The notes under the pieces: model-generated
Told to the model about the DNA's origin: nothing
Databases searched by the model: none
The model's input: only the letters and a program-made list of their open reading frames with translations
NCBI RefSeq assembly: GCF_011765465.1
Contig: NZ_CP050265.1
Coordinates: 3,202,425 to 3,266,424, forward strand
DNA from: Erythrobacter sp.
GTDB taxonomy: Bacteria > Pseudomonadota > Alphaproteobacteria > Sphingomonadales > Sphingomonadaceae
DNA length: 64,000 bases
Reading direction: 5' to 3'
Shown here: positions 7,898 to 17,540 of the stretch, piece by piece
Layout of the letters: each line of letters starts with the position of its first letter
Position numbering within the stretch: position 1 is the stretch's first letter
Program-made: the position numbers and the translations under genes

Positions 7898-8995
7898 CTA
7901 TTCCTCCGTCCGGATGAGCACGGTTTCGCCCACCAGCAGGAACAGGAAGAACGGCGCCCAGGCGGCGAGGAAAGGCGGGTATCCGCCGAAGCTGCCCATC
8001 GCCAGCGCGGCGTTGTCGACCACGAAATAGGCAAAGCCCAGCGCCATGCCGATGATCGCACGCACGAAGAGCTGTCCCGAACGGGCGAGGCCGAAGGCGG
8101 CAATCGATCCCAGAAGCGGCATCAGCAGCGCCGAAAGCGGCCCGGATATGCGGTGCCACCAGCTCGCCTTCATCTCGCTGGTGCGCCGTCCGACCGCCTC
8201 GAACGCATCGATGGTTTCGGAAAGTTCTAAGAAGCCGAGCGAATCCGGGTCGAGCGCCTGCAGGTCGATGCGTTCGGGCGTCAGCGCTTCGCCCACCACC
8301 AGCGTCCCGACGGCCTCGGTCTCCGCGGTGCCGACGTCGAAGCGTTTCGCGTCCTCGAGCCGCCAGCCCGGCGCGGCATAGGTCGCGCGCGGCGCGCGGG
8401 TGAATTCGCGGATGATCCCGCCCGGCGCGCGCTCGTACCAGGTGACATCGGTGAACGTGATCTCTTCGCCCGAACCGACCAGCGAGGCGGCGGTGAGGAT
8501 ATTGGTCCCGTCGCTCAGATAGACATTGGCGCGCGCCCCAGTTTCGTCGGGGATGGCGGCGTATTCGGCCGATTCCCACGCCTTCAGCGTCGAATTGGCG
8601 CGGGTGACGATCCGCTCGTTGAACGCGAAACTGGCGAGCGACACCAGCGCCGCCGTCAACAGCAGCGGGGCGAGCACCTGGTGCGCGGACAGCCCGGCGG
8701 CCTTCATCGCCACGACCTCGCTGTTCTGGTTCAGCGTCACCAGCGTGATGAGGGTCGCGAGCAGCACTGAATAGGGCAGGAAACGGCTGACGAGCTGGGG
8801 CACGCGCAGGCTCACGTATTTCAGGACTTCGGCCTGCCCGTTGCCCTCGACCGCGAGGATCTTTCCGGTCGCCCCCAGCAGGTCGAGCGCCATCAGGACC
8901 ACGACCAGCATCACGAGCACGGCAAGGATCCGCACGATGAAGAGCCGGGCGAGATAGAGCGTCAGCGTGCGCGACGGGAAGAAATCGAGCTGCAT
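7898..8995 (-). CDS. lptG: LPS export ABC transporter permease LptG
   Basis: This 365-aa inner-membrane permease pairs with LptF and the ATPase LptB to pull lipopolysaccharide out of the inner membrane and pass it to LptC and LptA. It has the YjgP/YjgQ family layout: one N-terminal transmembrane helix with YLARLFIVRILAVLVML, two more around residues 60-115 with the coupling-helix segment NQNSEVVAMKAAGLS, a periplasmic beta-jellyroll domain (about 125-265), and three C-terminal helices. It starts 7 bp after the lptF stop. I call it LptG from its downstream position and greater similarity to that branch. Confidence 0.9.
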   Translation of the reverse strand: MQLDFFPSRTLTLYLARLFIVRILAVLVMLVVVLMALDLLGATGKILAVEGNGQAEVLKYVSLRVPQLVSRFLPYSVLLATLITLVTLNQNSEVVAMKAAGLSAHQVLAPLLLTAALVSLASFAFNERIVTRANSTLKAWESAEYAAIPDETGARANVYLSDGTNILTAASLVGSGEEITFTDVTWYERAPGGIIREFTRAPRATYAAPGWRLEDAKRFDVGTAETEAVGTLVVGEALTPERIDLQALDPDSLGFLELSETIDAFEAVGRRTSEMKASWWHRISGPLSALLMPLLGSIAAFGLARSGQLFVRAIIGMALGFAYFVVDNAALAMGSFGGYPPFLAAWAPFFLFLLVGETVLIRTEE

Positions 8996-9002
8996 CGCGC
9001 GC

Positions 9003-10247
9003 CTATTCCGCCGGGGCGTATTGCGGGGCGGTGCCGGGGCGCTCGCGGCGCTTGAACAGCTTGCCGAGGCGCTTGGTCAGCTTGGCGAAGGCGGTTTCCA
9101 GCGCGCCGATCGCCTGTCCGCCCGGGACATAGGCGACGCGGTAATACATCCAGATTATCAGCGCCGCGAAGAGGAAGAACGGCCCCCATAGCGCGATGAT
9201 CGGGTCTACCCGCCCGAGCGCGGCGATATCCTCGCCGTATTCGTTGACCTTGTGATAGGCGACCACCATCACGATCGAGACGAACACGCCCAAGGCGCTC
9301 GAGGACCGTTTCGGCGGGATCGCCAGCGCGACCGCGAGCAGCGGCATCAGCAGCATCATCACGATTTCGACCAGACGGAAATTGAACGAGGCCTGGCTTG
9401 CATCGCGCTGGCTCGGCGGGGCCTGCGCGCTCCAGCCGATGCGCAGCAGTTCGGGCAGGATGAACTCGCGCGTCTCATCGCCGCGGGCGCGGAATTCCTC
9501 GATCGCGGGAAGGTCGATCGGCAGGTCGTGACGGCTGAAGGAAAGCACGCGCGGGGTCTCCTCGCCCGCTTCGTCCAGTCCCTTGTCCTGCACGATGGTG
9601 CCTTCGGTCAGGCGCAGGATGATCGTGTCGGGATCGTCGCTGGTCGCAAGGAAGGCGCCTTCGCGCGCGCTGATCGAGAGGACCTGCCCCTCGCTGTTCG
9701 AGACGCGCGCGAAAATGCCCATCAGCCGCCGCCCGTCATCCTCGCTCGCCTCGATGCGCAGCGCCATGCGGTCGGCCAGCGTGGTGAATTCCCCGACCTT
9801 GATCGAGGCTCCGAGCGCGCCCGAGCGCAGGTCGTATTCCATCTGCTCGTAATAATAGCGGCTGACCGGCTGGATATAGAACACCAGCGCGACATTGACC
9901 GCGAGCAGGACCAGCGTGATCGCATAGGGCACGCGCAGCAGGCGGTTGTAGGACAGGCCCACCGCGCGCATCGTGTCGAGCTCGGAGGAGGTGGCGAGCT
10001 TGCGAAAGGCGAGCAGCACGCCGAGCAGCAGCCCGAGCGGGATCGCGAGGCTGGCGTATTCGGGAATCAACGCGCCCAGCATCTTGAACACGACCGCGAC
10101 CGGGCCGCCTTCGACCGCGACGAAATCGAACAGGCGCAGCATCTTGTCGAGCAGCAGCAGCGAGGCGGCGAGTGCGAACACGCCGAGCATCGGCACGATC
10201 GTCAGCCGGAAGATATACCGGTCGATGCTGGGCAGGAAATTGAACAC
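9003..10247 (-). CDS. lptF: LPS export ABC transporter permease LptF
   Basis: This 414-aa YjgP/YjgQ family permease is the partner of LptG in the LptB2FG extractor. It shows the N-terminal helix after DRYIFRLTIVPMLGVF, the conserved SLAIPLGLLLGVLLAFRKL and SELDTMRAVGLS coupling segment, a long periplasmic domain, and C-terminal helices around residues 285-380. A charged tail (KLTKRLGKLFKRRERPG) follows. The start is a GTG at 10247 with a weak ribosome binding site. First gene of the lptF-lptG-GNAT operon. Confidence 0.9.
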   Translation of the reverse strand: MFNFLPSIDRYIFRLTIVPMLGVFALAASLLLLDKMLRLFDFVAVEGGPVAVVFKMLGALIPEYASLAIPLGLLLGVLLAFRKLATSSELDTMRAVGLSYNRLLRVPYAITLVLLAVNVALVFYIQPVSRYYYEQMEYDLRSGALGASIKVGEFTTLADRMALRIEASEDDGRRLMGIFARVSNSEGQVLSISAREGAFLATSDDPDTIILRLTEGTIVQDKGLDEAGEETPRVLSFSRHDLPIDLPAIEEFRARGDETREFILPELLRIGWSAQAPPSQRDASQASFNFRLVEIVMMLLMPLLAVALAIPPKRSSSALGVFVSIVMVVAYHKVNEYGEDIAALGRVDPIIALWGPFFLFAALIIWMYYRVAYVPGGQAIGALETAFAKLTKRLGKLFKRRERPGTAPQYAPAE

Positions 10248-10388
10248 TTCGGGTCGTCGGGCCTTCTTGCCGGGCTTGCGCTCGCCGCCTTGTCGCGCGG
10301 GGCGGATTCCTCTCGCTCGCCAGCGCCCATAGCGCCAATTTGAGGCGCGGTCATGCCCCGTTTGTGCCGGAAAGCCCTGCCGGCGCGC

Positions 10389-10898
10389 CTACCAGAAGCG
10401 GCTGCCCGGGCCGCCCTTGAACGGGCCGGCCTCGTAGCGGCTGATCCAGCCGCCGTAGAACTGTCCCGGCTGGGGCGTGATTTTCTCCCCGTCGATGAGG
10501 CAGGCATCGAAGGGGTCGGGATAGAAGGCGAGGTAATTGGCGATGCCCGCAAAGCTAGCCGAAGGTTCGGGATAGGCCCAGACCGCAGCCTCGATCCGTT
10601 CATCGCCAATCACGACGTCGAAATAGCGCGCCTGCCCCTTCCATTCGCACAGCGAACGGCGCGACGGGTTCGCCTCGAGATATTCGCGCGCGACGTCCTC
10701 GGGCGGGATGTAATAGGTCGGCGGGTGGCTGGTTTCGAGCGTGCGCCACGCCTTGCGGCTGTCGGCGAGGGTTATGCCGCGGTGGATCACCTGGACATAG
10801 CGCGAAGTCGGTTCGGCGATGGCGGGGCGGGGGTAGTCCCAGACGCTTTCCTGGCCGGGGCCGACGGGATCGGGTTCGGGATGGAAGGGCTGTCTCAA
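10389..10898 (-). CDS. DUF427 domain-containing protein
   Basis: This 169-aa protein is a DUF427 family member of unknown function. Recognisable family features are GPGQESVWDYPRP at the N-terminus, RVHRGITLADS-like text (VIHRGITLADSRKA), TYYIPPEDV and CEWKGQARYFDV in the centre, and FYPDPFDACLIDGEKI towards the end. The start used is a TTG at 10898; no better ATG gives the conserved N-terminus. It lies 13 bp downstream of clpS on the same strand and may be co-transcribed. No signal peptide. Confidence 0.8.
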   Translation of the reverse strand: MRQPFHPEPDPVGPGQESVWDYPRPAIAEPTSRYVQVIHRGITLADSRKAWRTLETSHPPTYYIPPEDVAREYLEANPSRRSLCEWKGQARYFDVVIGDERIEAAVWAYPEPSASFAGIANYLAFYPDPFDACLIDGEKITPQPGQFYGGWISRYEAGPFKGGPGSRFW

Positions 10899-10911
10899 CG
10901 TCCGGCGCGCG

Positions 10912-11334
10912 TCACGCCTTTTCGAGCGTGCATTGCAGCGGATGCTGGTTCTGGCGGGCGAAATCCATCACCTGGTTCACCTTGGTCTCGGCGACCTCGT
11001 AGGTGAAGATGCCGCACACGCCGACGCCCTTCTGGTGGACGTGGAGCATGACGCGGGTCGCCTGTTCGAGATCCATGCCGAAGAAGCGTTTGAGAACCAT
11101 CACCACGAATTCCATCGGGGTGTAGTCGTCGTTGAGCATCAGCACCTTGTACTGGCTCGGCTTCTTGGGCTTGGTGCGGGTCTTGGTCGCGATGCCGACC
11201 TGGCTGTCGCCGTCGCCGGGCGTTCCCTTGCCGGGGTCATCCTCCCCCGCGGCGCGCACCACGAAAGCCCCGCAGGAGGGCAGGGCCACGTCGGGCAGGC
11301 GTTCTGGCGCGGGCAAGTGCGGGGGACCCATCAT
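10912..11334 (-). CDS. clpS: ATP-dependent Clp protease adaptor ClpS
   Basis: This 140-aa adaptor hands N-end-rule substrates to ClpAP. The ClpS core is clear: [17 protein letters not shown], then [17 protein letters not shown] and [21 protein letters not shown], ending in the usual short strand. The first 45 residues are a poorly conserved Pro/Gly-rich extension, somewhat longer than in E. coli. Two adjacent ATGs (11334 and 11331) are possible; GAGG lies closer to optimal spacing for the second. No clpA is within the window. Confidence 0.93.
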   Translation of the reverse strand: MMGPPHLPAPERLPDVALPSCGAFVVRAAGEDDPGKGTPGDGDSQVGIATKTRTKPKKPSQYKVLMLNDDYTPMEFVVMVLKRFFGMDLEQATRVMLHVHQKGVGVCGIFTYEVAETKVNQVMDFARQNQHPLQCTLEKA

Positions 11335-11440
11335 CGCCTCACATTATGGGATTCGTTTGCGCGGACGCAAGATGGACATTTCGCGGATGTCCGGGAGGGG
11401 GATGATTCCGGCAGGTGCGCGCGGGCGGCGCAAAAGTAAT

Positions 11441-11473
11441 GGGCCGGACAGACGGGAGAGGTCTGTCCGGCCC
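11441..11473 (-). terminator. Hairpin 1 after the phasin gene, terminator with CU-rich loop
   Basis: A 12-bp perfect stem (GGGCCGGACAGA with its complement at 11462-11473) encloses a loop that reads CCTCTCCCG on the minus strand. The minus-strand 3' side continues ATTACTTTTG, a modest T-rich tail, so this probably ends phasin transcription. Confidence 0.65.
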
Positions 11474-11496
11474 AGCGCCGGTTGGGCGCGCTTTCT

Positions 11497-11533
11497 TGGA
11501 CCGGTTTGGGAGAGAGAGGAGAGGTCCGGTCCA
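11497..11533 (-). repeat. Hairpin 2 in the phasin 3' UTR, CU-rich loop
   Basis: An 8-bp inverted repeat (TGGACCGG at 11497-11504, CCGGTCCA at 11526-11533) encloses a 21-nt loop that is almost pure C and U on the minus strand, including CCTCTCC. It is 20 bp past the phasin stop and has no T-tail. It resembles the anti-Shine-Dalgarno loops of alphaproteobacterial sRNAs. Confidence 0.55.
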
Positions 11534-11553
11534 GGAACTTGTGCAGTCGGCGC

Positions 11554-12393
11554 TTACGCGGCCTTGGTCATCTTTTCGGTGGCGACGCTGACGCGGTTCG
11601 AAATCGGCGCGAAGGCATCGTTGTAGAGCTTCAGCCAGGCTTCGGTGCGCTGCGAGCCGAAGGAGACGATCGCGTCGAAGTTGCGACGGGCGATCTCGCC
11701 CTGGAACTGCATGAGTTCGGTCGGCGACTTCATCGAAGCCATCTTCTTGGCGTCTTCGGTCAGCGTCTCGACGACGGTCTTGCCGGTCTCGACATTGTCA
11801 CGGACGAGATCCTGCGCGCCGGTGAAGAAGATCTTGCCGCTTTCGACCATCGCGTCGAGGTTGGCCTTGTTGAATTCGCCCACTTCGCCGGCGAGCTCGC
11901 CGGTCTTGCCGTAAGCGGCCTTGACGCGCTCCTGCATATCGGTGGCGAAATCCTTGACGGTGGCGGTGAAATCGGTGGTCTTGGCGGTGGCCATGATGGT
12001 GTCCTTGAGCTTGGTTACGGGGTTCGGGGCAGTCTTGGTCTTCGCAGCCGCCGGAGCGGCCTTCTTGGCAGGCGTCTTCTTGGGAGAAGCCGCCTTGGGG
12101 GGCGAAGCCTTGGCCGGAGCCCTCTTCGCCGTGGTCTTTTTCGCGGGGGCCTTCTTTGCAGGCGCCTTCTTGGCCGCGGTCTTCTTGGCCGGAGCCTTCT
12201 TCGCCGGGGCCGCGACGGCTTCCTTAACCGCCTCTACCTTCGCTTCAGCCTTCGGAGCGTCCGCCTCGACCGCTTCGGCCACGCCCTTGGCTACGGGAGC
12301 CTTGGGCGAAGTCTTGGCGGCCGCTTCGGCGTAAGCCTTTTCGGCGGCGGCATCGATTTTCGACTTGGCCGTGGTGTCGGCGGTGTCAGCCAT
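11554..12393 (-). CDS. Phasin family protein with a histone-like Ala/Lys/Pro N-terminal region
   Basis: This 279-aa protein should coat polyhydroxyalkanoate granules. Residues about 150-275 form the phasin domain: a helical region with VKDFATDMQERVKAAYGK, GEFNKANLDAMVESGKIF and FQGEIARRNFDAIVSFGSQR. Residues about 60-125 are tandem K-K-A/T-P-A-K repeats like eukaryotic H1 or bacterial PhaF tails, strongly basic, preceded by an acidic/alanine-rich stretch. In PhaF the basic repeats are C-terminal and bind DNA; here they are N-terminal. The gene lies downstream of phaC with its own promoter and a putative PhaR operator pair. Phasin assignment is firm; DNA binding is inference. Confidence 0.85.
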   Translation of the reverse strand: MADTADTTAKSKIDAAAEKAYAEAAAKTSPKAPVAKGVAEAVEADAPKAEAKVEAVKEAVAAPAKKAPAKKTAAKKAPAKKAPAKKTTAKRAPAKASPPKAASPKKTPAKKAAPAAAKTKTAPNPVTKLKDTIMATAKTTDFTATVKDFATDMQERVKAAYGKTGELAGEVGEFNKANLDAMVESGKIFFTGAQDLVRDNVETGKTVVETLTEDAKKMASMKSPTELMQFQGEIARRNFDAIVSFGSQRTEAWLKLYNDAFAPISNRVSVATEKMTKAA

Positions 12394-12410
12394 GTTTCCC
12401 TCGCGTCATG

Positions 12411-12423
12411 TTGCACCGCACAA
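12411..12423. promoter_or_regulatory. Putative PhaR operator, proximal copy
   Basis: TTGCACCGCACAA contains the TGC-N3-GCA core and overlaps the start-side end of the phasin -10 element. PHA repressors of the PhaR/PhbF family bind TGC-rich dyads of this type. A bound repressor here would block initiation. Confidence 0.5.
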
Positions 12424-12449
12424 AATAGGCGCTGCAAGCGCGAAGTCAA
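12422..12449 (-). promoter_or_regulatory. Sigma-70-like promoter of the phasin gene
   Basis: On the minus strand TTGACT (12449-12444) and TATTTT (12427-12422) are separated by 16 nt, about 30 bp upstream of the phasin ATG. Both hexamers overlap or abut TGC-N3-GCA operators. Confidence 0.6.
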
Positions 12450-12455
12450 GCCTTT

Positions 12456-12470
12456 TTGTGCAGCGCACAA
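12456..12470. promoter_or_regulatory. Putative PhaR operator, distal perfect palindrome
   Basis: TTGTGC-AGC-GCACAA is a perfect dyad with the same TGC-N3-GCA core as the proximal site, placed 6 bp upstream of the -35 element. The two dyad centres are about 46 bp apart. Confidence 0.55.
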
Positions 12471-12540
12471 TGGCGCGTGCAAGCCCCGGTAAAGAAGGCG
12501 AAATTCGCGGGCTTTCGCGAAAGCTGGACGGGGCGAATCG

Positions 12541-14481
12541 TCAGCGCGTCTTGACGTAGCGGCCCGGCGCGTCCTCGATCACCTTGTCGCCGCGCCCGCC
12601 CGGCTTGCGCTTGCCCGTGGCCTTCACCTTATCCGGTGCCTGCCGCTCCAGCCATGCAAGCCAGTGCGGCCACCAGCTGCCCGGATGCTCCTCGGCGCTT
12701 TCGATGAAAGCTTCGAGCGAGGGAGCCGAACTGTCGCCGAGCCAGTACTGATACTTGTTAGCGGCAGGCGGATTGACCACGCCCGCGATGTGGCCCGAGC
12801 CAGCGAGCAGGAATTCGAGCGGGCCCTTGAAATGTTCGGTGATCCGCCAGACGCTTTCGGCGGGTGCGATATGGTCCTCGCGCCCGGCCTGCACGAACGT
12901 CGGGGTCTCGACCCGGGTGAGGTCGATCGGCGTTCCGTCGGCGGAGAGCGCGTCGGGCACGACCAGCTTGTTGTCGCGGTAGAGGTCGCGCAGGTAGTCA
13001 TTGTGCCACTTGGCGGGCAGGTTGGTGACGTCGCCGTTCCAGTGCAGCAGGTCGAAGGCCGGGTAGTCTTCGCCCAAGAGGTAGTTGTTGACGACGTAGT
13101 TCCAGATCAGGTCCTTGCCCCTGAGCGCGTTGAAGGTCGCGGCGAGGTAGCGCCCGTCGAGATAGCCCTGCGGCGACAACTGCCCGATCATTTCGAGCTG
13201 GCCGTCGTCGATGAAATGCTTGAGGTCGCCCGACTTCTCGAAATCGACCTGCGCGGTGAAGAAAGTGGCGCTCTTCACCTTGTCCGCCTCGCCCCGCCGG
13301 GCAAGGATCGCGAGCGTCGCTGCCAGCGTCGTTCCGGCCACGCAATAGCCGATCGTGTGGACGTGGGGGACTTTCAGCCGCTCGCGGATGAGGTCGATCG
13401 CTTCGATCTGGGCGCGGATGTAATCGTCCCAGACGACATCGGCGAGGCTTTCGTCGGCCGATTTCCAGCTGACGACGAACATCGTGATCCCCTGATCCAC
13501 CGCCCACTTGATGAAGCTCTTCTTGGGCGTCAGGTCGAGGATGTAGAAGCGGTTGATCCATGGCGGGAAGACCACCAGCGGAACCTCGTAGACCTCCTCG
13601 GTCGAGGGCGAATACTGGATCAGCTGGTAGAGCGGCGTTTCGTGCACGACCTTGCCCGGCGTCGCGGCGAGATTCTCGCCCAGTGTGAAGGCGTCGGGGT
13701 CGGTGTGGGTGAGCTGGCCGCGCTTCAGATCGTTGATGAGATGCTGCATCCCCCGCACGAGGTTCTGCCCCCGCGTCTCGAGCGTGCGCTTGAGCACCAC
13801 CGGGTTGGTCAGCAGGAAATTGCCCGGGCTCATCGCCTCGGCCAGCGCATTGACCGCGAATTCGAGCTGGCGGCGCTTCTCGCGGTCGATCCCGTCCATC
13901 GCGCGGACCGAACCCCGAAAATAGTCGGCCAGCATGAGATAGGTCTGGTGCATCAGCGCAAAAGCCGGGTGTTCGCGCCATGCCGGGTCGGCGAAGCGGC
14001 GGTCCTTGCGCGGCAGGTCCACCGCGCGCTCGGCATCATTCCCGGCCGCCCCGCCGAGCGCCGGACCCATGAACCTCGCCGCCATTCCCTGCCACAATTG
14101 CAGGCTTTCCTCGGCGAGCTTGCCCTGCGCCTCGAACAGGCCCTTGGGCATCTGCGAGAGCATGGACTGGGCGAGCACCATCCACTGCGCCGGGTCCATC
14201 GGGTTCGCGCTCGCTCCCGCCGTGGCCTTTTCGCTCGCCTCGCGCGCCTGGTGCGCGGCGAAATCGAGCCACAGGCGCTGCAATTCGCCGCTTGCCTTGG
14301 CCCATTCGGCCAGTTCGCCCGCGTCGGTGCCCTGCGGCATCATCGCCGCAAGGCCCGTCCCGCCCGGGGACGCCCCGGCAAAGGCACCCGCGAACAGTTC
14401 GCGCATCGCCTCTCCCTGCATATCGAGAAAGGCCGCGACAGCGTCCTCGCCCGGTTCCTTCGTTGGGTTGTCGTTGGCCAT
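12541..14481 (-). CDS. phaC: Class I poly(R)-hydroxyalkanoate synthase
   Basis: This 646-aa enzyme polymerises (R)-3-hydroxyacyl-CoA into PHA at the granule surface. The lipase-like box with the catalytic cysteine is GYCVAGT (Cys near residue 376). The catalytic Asp is in GREDHIAP (about 536) and the catalytic His in SGHIAGVVNPP (about 563). The N-terminal PhaC_N region (from about residue 120, FADPAWREHPAF) is present. Length and cysteine box fit class I. I chose ATG 14481 (MANDNPT), with GGAGGA 12-13 bp upstream; the frame extends 18 codons further. Phasin lies downstream. The gene is divergent from the aminotransferase. Confidence 0.93.
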   Translation of the reverse strand: MANDNPTKEPGEDAVAAFLDMQGEAMRELFAGAFAGASPGGTGLAAMMPQGTDAGELAEWAKASGELQRLWLDFAAHQAREASEKATAGASANPMDPAQWMVLAQSMLSQMPKGLFEAQGKLAEESLQLWQGMAARFMGPALGGAAGNDAERAVDLPRKDRRFADPAWREHPAFALMHQTYLMLADYFRGSVRAMDGIDREKRRQLEFAVNALAEAMSPGNFLLTNPVVLKRTLETRGQNLVRGMQHLINDLKRGQLTHTDPDAFTLGENLAATPGKVVHETPLYQLIQYSPSTEEVYEVPLVVFPPWINRFYILDLTPKKSFIKWAVDQGITMFVVSWKSADESLADVVWDDYIRAQIEAIDLIRERLKVPHVHTIGYCVAGTTLAATLAILARRGEADKVKSATFFTAQVDFEKSGDLKHFIDDGQLEMIGQLSPQGYLDGRYLAATFNALRGKDLIWNYVVNNYLLGEDYPAFDLLHWNGDVTNLPAKWHNDYLRDLYRDNKLVVPDALSADGTPIDLTRVETPTFVQAGREDHIAPAESVWRITEHFKGPLEFLLAGSGHIAGVVNPPAANKYQYWLGDSSAPSLEAFIESAEEHPGSWWPHWLAWLERQAPDKVKATGKRKPGGRGDKVIEDAPGRYVKTR

Positions 14482-14609
14482 GGCTCGTGAGAATCCTCCA
14501 ATGCGCCTCGCCACCCTAGCGAAAACGGATTTCAACTTCGACCGATAATCCCCTAAGCTGGCGCGCGCCGCGCCCCTGCGGCAAGACGTAAAGACTGCCC
14601 GGACACTCG

Positions 14610-15794
<1,185 letters not shown>

Positions 15795-15894
15795 GTGCCA
15801 CCGGTCCGAAAGACCTTGCGGCCAGCGGCCCGATGAAAGACCATGTTAGCCTCGCACAAGGGGCCTTCCCGCGCTTGCAAAAGGGCATACAGCA

Positions 15895-15908
15895 TTAACT
15901 TTTGTTAA
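15895..15908. promoter_or_regulatory. TTAAC-N4-GTTAA inverted repeat (possible operator)
   Basis: A perfect 5-bp dyad with an all-T spacer, about 40 bp before the HTH-membrane protein gene and just before a TATAGG that may be its -10. It may be an operator for autoregulation; only the dyad is directly seen. Confidence 0.35.
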
Positions 15909-15948
15909 GTGCTATAGGGAAGGCATTGGTCAGGATATGGAGGACCGG

Positions 15949-16569
15949 ATGCCCCTGCGACCCCAGCGACCGCTGACCGAAAGGCAGCAGGCCGTGATGG
16001 AGCGCATCGACCGCCGCGTGCCGATCAAGGTCATCGCGCAGGAACTGGGCGTGTCCGAAACCCGGGTGAACCAGCACATCCGCGCCCTGAAGGATATCTT
16101 CAGTGCGGAAAATCTCGGGGATCTCGTCGAGAGCTACCGCGCCAGCCTGCCCGAAGAACCGGCCTCGCAGCCCGTTGAACCGCCTGCCGAAAAAGGGGCC
16201 TCGCGTGAGCGAAGCCCTGCCGATGCAGCAAAGCTCAAGGGCTTGAGCGAAGCTTCATACAGGAAAAGTCAGATGGGCGGGGCCGTCGCCGATCGGGATG
16301 AAGAGAGCCGGGTCGACCACGGCGAACTCGTGCTGGGCGACGTCATGCCGCTGGTGGAACAGGCGCCATGGCTGAAGCCGCGCGAACCGCAGGTCGTCCC
16401 CGGGTTGCTCGATGGCGAGAACGCCGTCCTGTTCCGGCTCGTGACCATAGTCGGCATCGCGTTCGGCTGTCTTGCGGCGGTCGTTCTCACGGTGACGGCA
16501 GCGGTGACGCTGAGCGAGGCGCTGGACGGCAGGGCTGCCATCCCCGAGGAAAACCAGGGTCCGTCCTGA
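15949..16569 (+). CDS. LuxR-type helix-turn-helix protein with a C-terminal membrane anchor
   Basis: This 206-aa protein starts with a GerE/LuxR-like helix-turn-helix (LTERQQAVMERIDRRVPIKV then AQELGVSETRVNQHIRALKD, about residues 8-50). A Pro/Glu/Ala-rich linker follows. One transmembrane helix is near the C-terminus (LVTIVGIAFGCLAAVVLTV, about 165-183). A DNA-binding domain fixed to the membrane is unusual and suggests signal-dependent or topologically restricted regulation. I chose ATG 15949 because GGAGG sits six bases before it; ATG 15937 is the alternative. It opens a close-packed run of five genes reaching 18351. Not a characterised family to my knowledge. Confidence 0.7.
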   Translation: MPLRPQRPLTERQQAVMERIDRRVPIKVIAQELGVSETRVNQHIRALKDIFSAENLGDLVESYRASLPEEPASQPVEPPAEKGASRERSPADAAKLKGLSEASYRKSQMGGAVADRDEESRVDHGELVLGDVMPLVEQAPWLKPREPQVVPGLLDGENAVLFRLVTIVGIAFGCLAAVVLTVTAAVTLSEALDGRAAIPEENQGPS

Positions 16570-16599
16570 GGAGCACGGGACGGGTTCGGAGACACGACC

Positions 16600-16947
16600 A
16601 TGACCGACCGTATCCGCACCGACGCTCTCAAGCTCAAGAAACTGATCCGCGAAGCCGAAGCGCTCGCCGACGAATCGATGATCGCCTGCGCCCGCCTGCG
16701 CCAGGCCATGCTCGCCGCCCGCCAGAACCCGGCGGTCGAGGTGACCACCGGCCAGCGCGCGCTCATGCGCCTCGCCCAGGCCGAAGGCCAGGCGCTCGCC
16801 ATGTCGACCAACCTCTTGCGCGTGCACGACGAACTCAGCAAGGTCGCGCGCGAGATGATGGGCGACGACGACATTCCGACCGAGGTCCTGCCCGAAGCGC
16901 TGGAGCTCGCGGGCGAAAGCGAAGCCCCGGTCCTGGCCGACGCCTGA
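16600..16947 (+). CDS. Conserved small helical protein of unknown function
   Basis: This 115-aa protein is predicted to be almost all helix: TDALKLKKLIREAEALADES, then MIACARLRQAMLAARQ and ALAMSTNLLRVHDELSKVAR. The C-terminus is acidic. No motif, signal or membrane segment is visible. It lies 30 bp after the HTH-membrane gene and 14 bp before a membrane protein gene, so it is probably co-transcribed. It looks like a small family restricted to this bacterial group, but that is a guess. Confidence 0.65.
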   Translation: MTDRIRTDALKLKKLIREAEALADESMIACARLRQAMLAARQNPAVEVTTGQRALMRLAQAEGQALAMSTNLLRVHDELSKVAREMMGDDDIPTEVLPEALELAGESEAPVLADA

Positions 16948-16961
16948 GACACGCCGAGACG

Positions 16962-17540
16962 ATGCTGTCACTGGTCTTTTCCGACTATCGCCTGATCGCG
17001 CAGGACGTGCTGGCCTTCGCCCTCATCCTCGCCGCGTTCATCTGGGGCGGTGGCCCGGAAAAGGCCGTGGCGGCGGTCTGGCTGATCGTCTTCGAGGTGA
17101 TCGGCCGCGTGCACAAGGCGCTGTTCGGCGCGGACTACCTGCTGCTGGATGTCGATCCTTTCCTCGCGGGAAAGGACATCGTCGCCGGAGCGCTGTGGCT
17201 CGCCATCGCCCTCTACGCCAATCGCAACTGGACGCTTTGGGTCGCCGGTACGCAACTGCTCGCGGTGGGCGCACACATCGCACGCGCCCTGGCCGATGCG
17301 GTGTCGCCGGTCGGCTATGCCGTGATGATCGCCGCGCCCGGCTGGGCCCAGCTGCTCCTGCTCGGCGCGGGTACGCTGCGACACGTCCTGCGCGAGCGCG
17401 AATATGGTGAATATCGCCAATGGCGCATCGGACCTGGCGCGGGACCGAGTGGGCGCACCCTCCCGGTCGTCGCGCGCGTCGTTGGATGGAAGCGCGCCGT
17501 TGTGCAGGCGCTTCCGGGCAGGGGCGGCTCGGGAGAATGA
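16962..17540 (+). CDS. Multi-pass membrane protein of unknown function
   Basis: This 192-aa protein has about five hydrophobic segments: DVLAFALILAAFIWGG, AVAAVWLIVFEVIGR, IVAGALWLAIALYA, LWVAGTQLLAVGAHIA and a C-terminal VGYAVMIAAPGWAQLLLLG. A basic cytoplasmic tail follows. I recognise no family. The ATG at 16962 follows the previous gene by 14 bp, and its stop overlaps the next start as ATGA at 17537, implying coupled translation with the JAB-domain gene. Confidence 0.65.
   Translation: MLSLVFSDYRLIAQDVLAFALILAAFIWGGGPEKAVAAVWLIVFEVIGRVHKALFGADYLLLDVDPFLAGKDIVAGALWLAIALYANRNWTLWVAGTQLLAVGAHIARALADAVSPVGYAVMIAAPGWAQLLLLGAGTLRHVLREREYGEYRQWRIGPGAGPSGRTLPVVARVVGWKRAVVQALPGRGGSGE

Noticed and set aside
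16368..16961. Upstream extension of the membrane protein frame at 16962
   Set aside because: It runs through two other genes on the same strand in a different frame and is Arg-rich shadow sequence.
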